Source: Chelydra serpentina (lineage: Eukaryota > Chordata > Testudines > Chelydridae). From it: DNA of 64,000 bases. Numbering within the stretch: position 1 is the stretch's first letter; each line of letters starts with the position of its first letter. Positions 10,664 through 21,800 of this stretch are shown here, piece after piece. The notes beneath the pieces are model-generated. The model was not told the origin of the DNA. It saw nothing but the letters and a program-made list of their open reading frames with translations, and did no database searches. The position numbers and the translations under genes were made by a program. The stretch is from the NCBI GenBank assembly GCA_037349315.1, contig JBAIAC010000020.1, positions 2,666,001 to 2,730,000 on the forward strand, given 5' to 3'.

Positions 10664-11793
10664 TGTGACGGGTTGGGGCCACAGAGACCTGCTTGGTGCT
10701 GCCACCTGGTGTGCCAAGGCTACTTCCGCCCCTGCTTCCAGGCCTTTTCCAGCTTGGGACTCCCGAATCCTGTCTGTTTTGAGCCAGATTCCACTGATCT
10801 GCTGCAAACACAGACCCAGGTCCGAACCAAGTCCACTCACCACTGTAAGGCCCCTGGAAGCGCTCTTGCCATTGACACCCAGCTGCTCAACTCCAAGGAG
10901 GTTCAAACCCTTAATAAATCCGTTTTACCCTGTATAAAGCTTATACAGGGTAAACTCATAAATAGTTCACCTTCTATTTCAAAGATAGAAAGATATGCAC
11001 AGCTGTTTGCCTCCCCACAGGTAACAACTCGTACTCCAGGAAACTTAATAAGTAAAAAGTGATTTTAATAAGTACAGCAAGTAGGATTTAAGTGATGTCA
11101 AGTAATGACAGACAGAACAAAGTGAATTACTAAATAAAATAAAATAGAACACGCAGTTCTATGTCTAATCACCCTGTGTACAGATAAACCCCTCACTAGG
11201 TCCAGTAAACAGGCTATCTTCCTTCTAGCCTGGGTCCAGCAATCACTCACCCCCCTAATGTCTTTGTCCTTTGTTCAGTCTCTTTCAGGTCTCCTTGGGG
11301 GGTGGAGAGCTTCTTTCTTTAGCCAGCTGAAGACAAAATGGAAGGGTCCCCCCCGGGCTTTTATAGTCTTTTCCCCCTCCCTGTGTAACATCCTGTTACC
11401 ATGGAGTTTTGGGATCACCTGGGCCAGTCACCTGTCCATGCACCCTTCGGCAACCAGCCTAACCAGTTGCATTGCAGACCCGGCCCCAATGTGGATTGGG
11501 GTCTGCAACGTCTTTTGTCTGTTAAGTGCTCCTCCTCAACAGGCACATTCTTTGCTTCAATGATGATCCCATGCACTTACAAAGGCTATGTACAAAACCA
11601 GCAAATATAAAACCAATCTTCATAACTCCAACTACAACAATGATACATGCATACAAACAGGAGGAATAAATTCAGCAGGTCACAACTTTCACAGAGATAT
11701 GTTACATGGCACATGTAGCATAAAACATATTCTAGTTACATATATACATTTATAAGCATCTCCCCATAAAGTTTTATGGGGAACACCGTCACA
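10664..11793 (-). mobile_element. Family A Gypsy 5' LTR
   Basis: 1130 bp, TGTGAC to GTCACA. On the minus strand it is followed after one base by TGGCGTAGTCGAGCAGG, a plausible primer-binding site, and then gag. No 3' LTR of this copy is present. Inserted in a CR1 ORF1. Confidence 0.8.
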
Positions 11794-12956
11794 ACGCTCA
11801 AGGTCATTCTTGGCAGTATCACTGGTGCCCACGTGGAGAAGCAGGAAGGGGTAGCAATCTGAGGGCTTAATGAGTCTCGGCAGTCTCTCCGCCACATCAC
11901 GAATCCTAGCCCCTGGCAAGCAGCACACCTCTCGGTTTTCCCAGTGAGGGCGGAAGATAGATGACTCAGTCCCCCTCAGGAGAGAGTCCCGGACCACCAC
12001 CCTCCTCCTCCTCCTCTTGGGAGTGGTGGTCGTGGAACCCCCATCCCTAGGGCGGTGCATCTCAAGCCTTCCAATCGGTGGAGTCTCCTTCTGCTCTGTT
12101 CCCTCAGATGTATCATCCATGCCACTCTCTGCACTATTACCTGCGAAGAGAACATGAAAACGGTTGCTCACCTGAATCTGCGTTTCTGGTACATGGACTA
12201 TTCTGGTACTCTTTCCTCTTCTGGAAGTCACATGCCACCAATTATCCTCGCTGGCCTTCTGTCCCCGCTGCGTAGCCTGCTCTGAATCTTCAGAACATTG
12301 TGCCCGCTGAAGCCGATCATGACGTCTATCCAGGAAATCCTCATTTTCTTTTATGGAACGCAGCGTTGATACTCATTTCTCCAGACCTTGAATCTTTTCT
12401 TCCAATACAGAGATCAGCTTGCACTTTGTACAGACAAAGTCCCTTCTATCCTGTGGAAGAAAGACAAACATGGCACATCCTGTGCAGGTCACAACAGCGG
12501 ATCGCTCAGCATCCATAGTCTCTTCCTTCTAAGAGCTTCCTTACTTGTGGCAGAAGCTACTCAGAGGAATCTGCAAGAGGGATGCTGCAGCAGGCTCACT
12601 CCAGACAGACTCCTCCAGTTTGCTGCTCAGCTGGTTCGCAGCTGACTGCCTTCTGCTTCTTATAACAGTCAGGCCCAGCTGGAACAAAGCACTCCCAATT
12701 CACACTGTTCAAACAAGCAATCAATCAAGCAAGCAAGCACACAGTCAAACTGCCAAACTGTCCCCTCAACAGATACTCAGATACTCACCAGCGCAGTCCC
12801 CCTAATGCAGCACTTAGCGTACCTCTGCTCAGGCAGATCCCAGGCAAACTCCTCCTGTTTGCTTCTCAGCTGTTCGCTGCTCAGCTGGTTTGCAGCTGAC
12901 ATATTCCCTCTGGAGTTCAGGTTGGGCAGTTGAGTTGCTGTGAATGTTTCATTCCA

Positions 12957-13085
12957 TGCATCTGATGAAGTGGGTACTAACCCACAAAAGCTTATGCTGA
13001 AATAAATTTGTTAGTCTCTAAGGTGCTACAAGTTTTTCTTTCTTATTTTCATTTTGCTGACACAGACTAACACGGCTACTACACT
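12957..13085 (+). mobile_element. Penelope-like (?) repeat
   Basis: Runs catctgatgaagtgggtac to gactaacacggctactac. The stem gtgggt/acccac, the gcttatgct box and the tail are shared with 19636-19780, 6501-6622 and (tail only) 13410-13497. Confidence 0.5.
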
Positions 13086-13409
13086 TAAACCGTTCATTTT
13101 TATGTTATTTCTCTCTCAACCCTTTGCAGGTTTTGGTCTCTAAAGCGGCTTCTCTGTGAACACTGGCCCAGGGCTCAGCTCTTGCAAACTCTTTGGATTT
13201 GTTTTCCTTTTTGTGCATCAGATTTTTTTTCCACCCCTTTTGGAAACATATTACAGCCCTGAGTGACTGATCTGCTTTAGAAGAACAGCAGCTCAGCTCC
13301 CCAAAGAACAGAAATCTGCTCCCTAGCATCCCCTCGCTCCTATCAGTCAACCAAAGCTATGCCTTTTGTGGAGCAAATGGCACATGAAAAACACAAAATT
13401 TAAGGTAGA

Positions 13410-13497
13410 CGAGAATAAATGTGTTAGTCTCTAAGGTGCCACAAGTAATCCTGTTCTTTTTGCTGACACAGACTAACATGGCTGCTACTCTGTTTCA
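13410..13497 (+). mobile_element. Penelope-like (?) repeat, 3' end only
   Basis: aataaatgtgttagtctctaagg to actaacatggctgctactc, the tail of the same family. Confidence 0.5.
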
Positions 13498-13521
13498 TAT
13501 TTAGCATTATATCAAACTATT

Positions 13522-13700
13522 TAATGCGGAGTGGCCTGGACTGGGAGCTGGGCTCTTATCCTAGCTGTGCCTGCTGGGTGACCTTGGACAAGTCACAGCC
13601 CCACTCTGTGACTCAGTTTCCCCATCTGTAAGTTATGGAGAATGACACCAACCTCCTTTGTAAAGTGCTTGGAGAGGGAAAGCACTAGATACAAGACAAC
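13522..13700 (+). mobile_element. MIR-like SINE
   Basis: Core ctgggtgaccttggacaagt, then actcagtttccccatctgta, characteristic of MIR. Another weak piece lies at 14505-14595. Confidence 0.7.
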
Positions 13701-16149
13701 TATTTTTACCCCTGTTGGTCAGATGCTGCAGGCCTCACTACTAACAAGTAGTACCCTACTCCATGAGTGGTTGCCTGGAAATCAATGGGACTTCTTGGAA
13801 TAAGATGCTGTGAAATGGGTGACATTCACTCCTCTGCTGCTTAAGGCCTATCTATCACTTAAACAGGGGGTAAGAGGCACATAAGCAGGGCATAAGCCTT
13901 GTGCGAAGGAATGAATTTCATTCCAGGTAAACAAAGGCAGAAGTATCCAGCCTGTATTCTCTCTCTCCAGTACACAGTAGCTTGCAAACATGTGCTTTCA
14001 TTTCCCTTCATATATATTTCAGCATTGCTGATTTGGCCACTTTCCTTCTTTCAAGGAAGCTGCTGTCTTTGGGCTAATACACATGTGATGCTACACATTA
14101 CAAACTGCCATGCACTGTGTGATGCTGGAAAAATGTCTCCACTGGTTACACTGCAGACATTTTGCCTGTTCTCTTTCCCTTTGAGCCACCCCAGACTACT
14201 GTAGGCACAGGAAACAAAGTTTATTACAAGGTCTTTTAATGTATAACCCATTTTAAAGGGTTCTTTGGATAGAATCTTTCTAGCCTAGAGATATTGACAG
14301 AGCTGCGAATTCTGGAATTTCACAAATGTACATTGTTGAGATGAAATTTAAATGTTGTCCTTCAAATAAATGTTACTTTAGCCCTTGATCTAGAACCTAC
14401 TTTTGGCTTGTGTCTAGTGTGTAGCCACAAAGGAAACACAACAATCCTGCTCACTGAATCATGCTATTTATCATTAATATTTGGTATTTATTATCAGGAT
14501 GATCATTGTGGTGAAACACTCATTTGGGACGCAGAAGATCTGGGTTCAACTCTCTGCTCTGACACAGACGTCCGGTGTGTCCTTGGCCAGTCACTTGGGG
14601 GTGGATTTACACAGGTTTTCAGGCACCTATAGCGGCAGATGGGCACCTAGTGGGATTCACAAAAGCTTCTAGGCACCTAATCCCAGTAGATTCCAATGGG
14701 AGTTAGACGCACTGGTGCTTTTCAAGCTCCCACTAGACCCCCATCTGCATCTCTAGGAGCCTAAATACCTGTGACACTCTGGCCCCAGATGTGACCCCTC
14801 TGGTCGGAAGTGCTGGGGGTGGGGACGGGGGGTGAGCAATGGTTGGGTTGGATTTTGCTGTCCAAGAAAGAGACCAAGGTGGGTGAGCTGCAGCCCATGA
14901 GAAAATTCAGCCCCCATAAGAGAAGCTGTGAGTGGCTAATTGCAGTAGTGACACACACTGGAGGGTCGGTCACCTAGCAGAGGTTTTTCCAGGCTCTCCC
15001 CTGTAATTCTCCCCATCATTGCCCAGCTGGAGGCAGCGATGCCAGGTGCTCCTTATCACTGCCCCTCCCCCAGGGCCTTATCTTCCTGCCTGGGGGGTTG
15101 GGGGGTTTGAAAGTCCAGCAACGGCCTCTCTGGGGTTTGGTGCTTCAGCTCAATTCATTATTCAGACACCTCTGGAGACGGTGAGTAGAGAGAATCCCTG
15201 ATGAGCAGAGAGCTGCCGTGTATGGAAAATCATCCAGTAATCAGGGAAATGGAGGGCCAAAGGGCGGTATACCCTGAGCTATGAGCGTCTCTGTGTGGAG
15301 GTTGGGATGACAGGGATTGGAGGGCAGGGCTGCTGTGCATTAGAATGAGATACAATGTAATAGCTGATGGGTTAGTAGATTTCTTCCCTTGGCTGATAGT
15401 TATGAAGTTAGTAGTCCTCGTTCAAAATTTTCCATCTAAACTTTTATTTGTCAGAAAACTGGATTTTCAACTAAACAATAAGTTTTGCAAAAAAAGTGTC
15501 TGCTTTCCTCCAATATTTTTATTTCTTTGTTGGAAAACCGAGAGCCTGAAAAACAAACATTTTCAGCCAAAATACAAAAAATACAGCACAAAATATTTTT
15601 GGTGGTTTTTTTTTTTTTTGCTCGTCTGCAGTTTTTGGCCTATTTTGGCTTTCAGTTCCAAAAAACAGAAATATTTTGGTTTGGGAGATTTTCGGGTTTT
15701 TTGGTTTTTTTGCTTGTTTGTTTTTTGTTTATTTAAATAAAAAGTTAACATTTTATAAGGGGGAGGGAAGAAATTCTGACCTACTTTACCAAGAGGCAAA
15801 GAGGGACTGGATATTTTATGGATCACAAGAAGATCCAGAGTTTATAATAGTTACTGCTAAATCAAAGCATATAGAAGAGATGTTATAGCTCATGCTTTGG
15901 GGTTTAAACCAACCTCTGACTATCTGGGTTCAGGATGGAAGTGTCAGGGTTCACCCGTCACTGTCTATTGCGGGTGTCTTACACTTTCATCTGAAGTATT
16001 TGGTTTGGCCCACAATCAGAGAGAAGCTACTGCACTACTAGATAGACCTCAGTTCCGATCCAGTATAGCTCTTCCCAGTGGGTTTGTCTAGACTGTAGCT
16101 TGTGACCCTGTGGTAACTCAAGTTGACTCATTACCAATTAATTCATGTT
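13700..16149. other. No gene seen
   Basis: Between the 13.5-kb repeats and the hAT element. A weak MIR piece, an A/T-rich repeat (15420-15760) and otherwise unassigned sequence. The longer open frames here are low complexity. Confidence 0.5.
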
Positions 16150-16637
16150 CATAGGCACCGACTCCGTGGCTGCTCTGGGGCTGGAGCACCGACAGGGAAA
16201 AATTAGCGGGTGGTCTGCACCCACCAGCAGCCAAGCTCCCCCCTCCTCACCTCCTTCTCCCCCACCCAAGTACACCACATCCCCGCTCCTCCCCCTCCTC
16301 CCCAGCGCTTCCTGACCCGCCCCCCAGCCACCTAACAGCTATTTGGCAGCGCTTAGGACTTTCCGGGAAGGAGGGGGAGGAGCGGGGACATGGCGCACTC
16401 AAGGGAGGAAGTGGAGAAAGGCAGGGCAGGGGTGGGGACTTGGGGGAAGGGGGTGGAATAGGGGTGGGAAGGGACGGGGCTGAGGGGGGAAAAGGCGGGG
16501 TGGGGCAGGGACTTTGGGGAAGGGGTGGAATGGGAGTGGGGCGAGGACAGTGCAGGGATGAAAAGAGGCGGGCTGGGGTGGGGCCAAGGGTGGGGGGGGG
16601 GTCGAGCACCCGGGCAGAGGGGAAGTCGGCACCTATG
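16150..16637. mobile_element. hAT-like non-autonomous element, 488 bp
   Basis: CATAGGCACCGACT at the start, AGTCGGCACCTATG at the end. Flanked by TTCATGTT / TTAATGTT, an 8-bp duplication with one mismatch. The interior is very G-rich (ggggtggggacttgggggaa). Confidence 0.75.
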
Positions 16638-16887
16638 TTAATGTTAACTACCACAGTTAGAAGTCTAGTCCAGACACTCCACATGCATTTGCGACCACAG
16701 ATTCTCCGTGTGTCTGAAGAAACCATTTGTGGAGTGGCTAGATGAACATTTGCAAACGTGTTTAGGCAAACTCCAGTTCACCGGCAATCGAGTGTTGCAA
16801 CGGGTCCCCAAACTCTAGCCTGGACTTAGTGAAAGAGGGCAGTGCAGTCCCATGGTGTCACGATTAGTAATCCAACTCATCTCAGGC

Positions 16888-17115
16888 CAGGTCTACACTA
16901 GGAAATTAGGCTGGTATGGCTATGTAACTCAGGGGTGTAAAAAATCAACACCCTTGAGCGATGCAGTTAAACCAACCTAACCCCCAGGGTAGACAGCATT
17001 AAGTCAACAGGAGATGGATTAACTACACTGATGGGAGAAGCCCTCCCATGGACTTAGTGGTGTCTTCGCTGAAGCACTACACTGGTGCATCTGCAGGGTT
17101 TTAAGCATAGACCTG
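16888..17115. mobile_element. MITE-like element
   Basis: caggtctacacta … agcatagacctg. Inner arms: ggctggtatggctatg with its inverse near gcagttaaaccaacc. Confidence 0.6.
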
Positions 17116-17566
17116 TGGGACTTGTATGTTTCACAGCTGGAGGGCAGGGAGAGAGACTGCGAGGGGAGAGGCTGCTGGGCTGTGCAGCATCCCTGTATAT
17201 GGGGCCTGCTCTTGGCCAGACTTCAGTCCAGGCTGGATCTGTTCTGGGAACCATGAGGAAATTTCTGGTTGGGCGGGTGAGAGCTCTGAGATTAGGCCCC
17301 TGTTGCCCACGTGCTGGCCGGCCGGGCAGTACTGCATGGGGGACAAACGCTAGGGTCTGTGTGTTTGAGTTTCAAACATCGAGGATCAAGAGGTGTTTGG
17401 AGACCTTCATCCTCCCCCTGTGCTCTGTACCCAGCCCCCTCCAGGCCGGCCCAGGTCAGTGGGGAAAGCAAGGTCCATGGCTTGGCAGAACTCCATTGTT
17501 CTCAAGGGGAGCCAAACTCCTGAGAATCCAAGTAGGAATCACCATTGCACAAATTCACACTGAAGG

Positions 17567-17572
17567 TTTATT
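17567..17572 (-). terminator. Candidate polyadenylation signal of gene 1
   Basis: AATAAA on the minus strand, about 1.2 kb past the gene 1 stop. An identical signal is at the matching place downstream of gene 2 (56127-56132). Conservation in both units is the only support. Position alone does not prove use. Confidence 0.3.
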
Positions 17573-17787
17573 GCAATGGGAATAAACACACTGACATCTG
17601 CCCTGATGTCTATAAAACTTCAGACAATGGAGGGGAACAGGGATGGGGGAAGCTAAGAGAAATGCACACAGAGAGCGCTGAGATGTTGGAGAGTGGGTAA
17701 GAGCAGGGAGGGGTCTGAAGTGAACAGAAAAACTTTGCCTAAAACTTTGCAAAGTTCTAAGGCTACTCAGCGATTAGCCCATACAGG

Positions 17788-17911
17788 TAGGGTGATCAGA
17801 TGTCCCGATTTTATAGGGACAGTCCAGACTTTTGGGTCTTTTTCTTATATAGGCTCCTATAACCCCCCATCCCACATCCCGATTTTTCACATTTGCTGTC
17901 TGGTCACCCTA
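17788..17911. mobile_element. hAT-type MITE, 124 bp
   Basis: TAGGGTGATCAG … TGGTCACCCTA with perfect 8-bp duplication CATACAGG (17780-17787, 17912-17919). The equivalent place in unit B (about 56643-56655) has no element. Confidence 0.9.
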
Positions 17912-18791
17912 CATACAGGAGCCACTGGTCTCGTCAGCTCCCACCATTTCATAGTCAATGCAGACGGGAGATGCAGGCTGGGCCATGTGTTTTAGAAGCC
18001 AGAGCATTATCTGGGCCTGCCACGATCTTTCCCTACGACAGCATATGTTGTAGTCTCGTTTTCCTGCACCCGAGGAATCTTTAAAACAAAAATAAAATCC
18101 TATTATTCATTTGATAACCCCAAACCCCAACAGCTAGAGAATGACACTGCAGCAGAATAGCCCTTTGAAGGGAGCTTTGGGCAAAGCAGCTGGTCAGAAT
18201 ATGGAGAAACAATTTTGAAAAAAAAATGTGGATTTGTTTGCAGCTCACTGGTTCCAGATGGAGACCGTTTTTCTTTTTGCACAATTTGCCATTTTTTAAA
18301 TCAGAATTCTCAACAAATGTTATCAAAATTATTAGAATTGTTTTGTTTACTGAAAACCCAGTTCTCAGTAAACAAACAGTTTTAGTGACCACTTTGATAT
18401 AAATCTGCACCAGATTTCTGCATACAGAATAGAAAATTTCGAAAGAATCCTGCAATTTTAATGGACATTTTCATTTCAGAAAAAAAGCTCACTTTTCTAC
18501 AAAAAATGATGTTGTTTGAAAAATTTCAATCAGCTCAAGTACAGAGGCAGGAGCAGGTAGAGCTTGAAAACTGGGCAAAAGGAAAGAGAAATCTTGTCCT
18601 TTTCATGGGTAGTTAAAAGCAATAATTGCAGTGGCAGAAGTTCTGGGTGGGACACAGGAATTGCTGGGTGAGACCCTGCAGGAGCGCAGACACGGGGTCC
18701 CGTCTGCATTACAATCTCTGAGGCTGCTCCCTATGCCCAGCAGGACAGAGAGAGGAATGCAAATCCCAGCTCACACCCCCCAGCACTTGAG

Positions 18792-18866
18792 TCAGCCCTT
18801 CTGCGCTCCAGCATTGGACAGTGTCTCATGGCACAAATTCCCACTGGGATGCCCCAGATCTTGAGC
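18792..18866 (-). CDS. Gene 1 exon 9: C-terminal tail and stop
   Basis: Acceptor gaatttcag, then 24 codons (A-Q-D-L-G-H-P-S start) and TGA. The paralogous exon at 57537-57611 has the same length and the same stop, with conserved A-Q-D-L-G-H-P-S and H-E-T-L-S-N-A-G. Intron 8 is only 41 bp. If it were retained, translation would stop a few codons after exon 8, so retention is an alternative end for the protein. Confidence 0.6.
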   Translation of the reverse strand, partial: AQDLGHPSGNLCHETLSNAGAQKG

Positions 18867-21800
18867 CTGAAATTCACAATCAGGATTCAACCAACACCGC
18901 GACTTACCCTGGCTGCGCCAAACTGGCCGATGGCAGCATCTGGGGAGAGAGTTAGCAGAGAGCAGGAGGGTAAGTGCTGCTCCCTGAGAGAGTCCTCCAC
19001 AGCCCCTCCCTCAGGCAGCCAGCACCCCCTGGGAACACCCATCCAGCCCCCCATCCTCGCCCATCCCCACACAGCCTGCGCCACACAGAGGCTAGGGCCA
19101 GAGGGGTAGAAGAGAGGCTATCCTGGCTGGGGATGACTTGCTCTGTGTCTCTCCAGCACCTCCAGGGCCTAGGGGAAGGGGATGGGTCATTCCCACCTCA
19201 GCAAAGGGGTCTGAGGAGCTGCTGTGATTCTCAGATGGGCCCAGCTGCCCCAGGTGCCTGTGTTCAGCTCAGTACCATGCTGTGCTTTGTGGGTGTCTCA
19301 GCTCATGCCCCACCTCACAGTAGCCTTCTAAACGCTAACACAAGGGGGGCAGAGGACATGCAGGGCCAACTCCGTCCCCCCATGAGCCATCACCTCCTGC
19401 CCCTCACCCTTCTCCAGCACCGGGGTCCCCATGAGGACATCAGTGGATCTAAGTTCTAGTTCTCCACTTACACAGCCCCTAGTGCCACCCATTCTCATAG
19501 AGTTATTCTCCCAGCCCCTCCCGGTGCAGTCGGACTGTGTCAGACTGTGTTATACAGGAGGTCAGACTTGGTGATCACAATGGTCCCTTCTAAACTTGGA
19601 GTCTATGAAAAATCTCATTAAGTTGTTTGGTGTAAGTGTAGTAGCCGTGTTAGTCTGTGTCAGCAAAACGAAAATAAGAAAGAAAAACTTGTAGCACCTT
19701 AGAGACTAACAAATTTATTTCAGCATAAGCTTTCGTGGGTTAATACCCACTTCATCGGATGCATGGAATGAAACACACTGCAGACAGACATTTATACAGT
19801 CAGAGAAACATAAGGTCCAGGTGTATAGACCAATCTTAAGAGGCTAATTAGTTGAGAGGAAACATGACAGCAGGGGAAGAAAAAGCTTTTGAAGTGATAA
19901 ACAAGATGGTCACACAGGTGTGAATGAGGATCGTTAACTTAAGGGAAATAGATTCAATTAACATAATGGCCGAGCCATTCCAAATCTCGATTTAATCCGG
20001 AGGCAACTCAATCTAGTTTGCATATTAATTCGAGTTCAATAGTTTCTCTTTGAAGTCTGCTTTTGGAGTTAATCTGTTGCAACACTGCTGTCCTCAAATC
20101 TGTCACCATAGTTGTTTGCCACCATAACTCCAATTGGGAGGCTGTTACAGAACCTCATCCCTCTGACAATTAGAAACCTAGTTCACTCTCATAGGACAGG
20201 CCCTCCATGCCCCTGATCAGCCCCATAGCTCTTCTCTGCACCTGTTCCTGTTTGAGTTCATCTGCTTGAACATGGGTGACCAGACTAGTGCACAGTATTC
20301 CAGAGGAGGTTGTACCAGTGCTTTGTACAATGGCATTAATACTCCCTATCTCTACTGGAAATACCTTGCCTGGGATCACATTTGCCTTTTTCACAGCCGC
20401 AGCTCATTGGCAGCTCATAGTCATCCTGTGATTGACCAAAACATTTGGTTATTTCTCCTCCTCTGTCACTTTCTACCAATGAGTCTCAGCTTGTAGCAGA
20501 CATTCTTGTTATTAGATCCTAAATTATTAGACCTGACATTTTGTACTCTTGAATTTCATCCCATTCTGTTACTCAAGTCCTCTACATTGGGGTTGGTCCT
20601 GCTTTGAGCAGGGGGTTGGACTAGATGACCTCCTGAGGTCCCTTCCAACCCTGAGATTCTATGATTCTATGATTCTATGATACATGATCCAATTCTTCGT
20701 ATATAATATTCCAGTCTTCCTCTGCATTGATGATGCCTCCCATCTCTGTGTCATCAGCAAATTTCATTTGCACCCACCTACTTTTTGTGCAATAAAAATA
20801 TTAAATAATTGAGCTGGGCTTTTTTTCATAAAAACAAACCCCTGAAAATCAAAATATTTCAGTTCTGAAATCCTGCCACTGTCTCTCTTGGGAGTTAGAG
20901 TTTGGTATTCTCATGCTTCCATTCTCTTCTATTGTGGGGGCTCCCCATCTGGATTTTATCCCCCATGATGCACTGTGATCATGGCAGTCCCAGGATACAC
21001 CTAGAAGGGAGTCTATGGTGCATCATGAGAGATGCAGTCCAACCACATAACCAGTGCATAGAGGAGAATGGAAGCATGAGATACATGAAGTATAACTCCC
21101 ATGATGCACCATGTTGGGGCCAAAATAGTTCTAATTTTTATTTTTCCCCCAAAATGCAAATTTTCATCATAAAATTTCCCATGGAAAAAAATTCTGCCCA
21201 GCTCAGTTCTGAAATACCAGGATGGGACTGAAGTTCAGCCATTGTTTTGATTTTTAGCTACATCAGATTCAACCCAGATGCCATCAGTGGGGAATAAATG
21301 TTAGAGATCAAGGTGCCATCTGACTGTTCTCGTAGCTCCAGCCCCAGGCAAATAACATGAACCACTAACAGCTGACAAGGACCAGGACCGACACTGATAA
21401 TGGGAAATCAGTAGCTCTTAGACTTCACAGCCGCTGGCCCCTAGAACTCACTTAACTTTCCTCATCTGGTTCTAAAGATACTTCTTGTGCTGCAAGCTGC
21501 TGGCAAGGCAATGTGGTTTAACTAGCACACTGACCACCCAGCTGGTGCTGATCCATACCCCACATATCAGGAGGGCACTGGGTCTTACCTATCCAGAACT
21601 GAAAAGGGAAAAAGGCAGGTTCTTACACTGAATCAGATCATCTGTGCCCATGTTCTCGGTGCTTCTGCTCAAACCTTGTTCCCTGTGGAAAGTAAGAGTG
21701 AAACAACACATCAGTGTAGCTGGGAATTTCTCTGTGTTTATGCCGCACATTTTTCAGGCAGTGAGGTGTGCAAAGGGATCACTCTCCCTGGATAGCTGTT

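Larger units (their letters stand above)
8611..12300 (-). mobile_element. CR1 LINE 5' half, split by a Gypsy insertion
   Basis: ORF1 with an SGNH/esterase-like pattern starts at 12231 (V-V-V-R-D-S-L-L-R-G-T-E, then L-L-H-V-G-T-S-D-T), is cut at 11793 by the Gypsy fragment (9736-11793), and resumes at 9735 (D-Y-V-A-L-G-R-R-I-K-E-F, D-G-L-H-L-T). ORF2 endonuclease follows: N-T-R-S-L-G-N-K, I-G-I-T-E-T-W-W (9390-9031), then G-G-S-D-H-E-M-V (8820-8611). Sequence up to about 12950 may be its 5' UTR. It is truncated at 8630 against a plus-strand CR1. Confidence 0.75.
17116..18960 (-). repeat. Direct segmental duplication, unit A
   Basis: Aligns in the same orientation with 55735-57720. Both hold receptor exons 8 and 9 and the candidate poly(A) signal. 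The two copies differ by insertions: a 124-bp hAT element in A only, and a 300-bp MITE in B only. Confidence 0.75.

Noticed and set aside
8570..12300. Twin-priming inversion explaining the plus-strand CR1 (7200-8630) beside the minus-strand CR1 5' half
   Set aside because: In twin priming the inverted 5' part lies before the sense part, not after its 3' tail. Two separate insertions fit better.
16247..16745. Proline-rich and glycine-rich frames on both strands
   Set aside because: They are translations of the G-rich hAT-like element. The same is true at 62871-63389.
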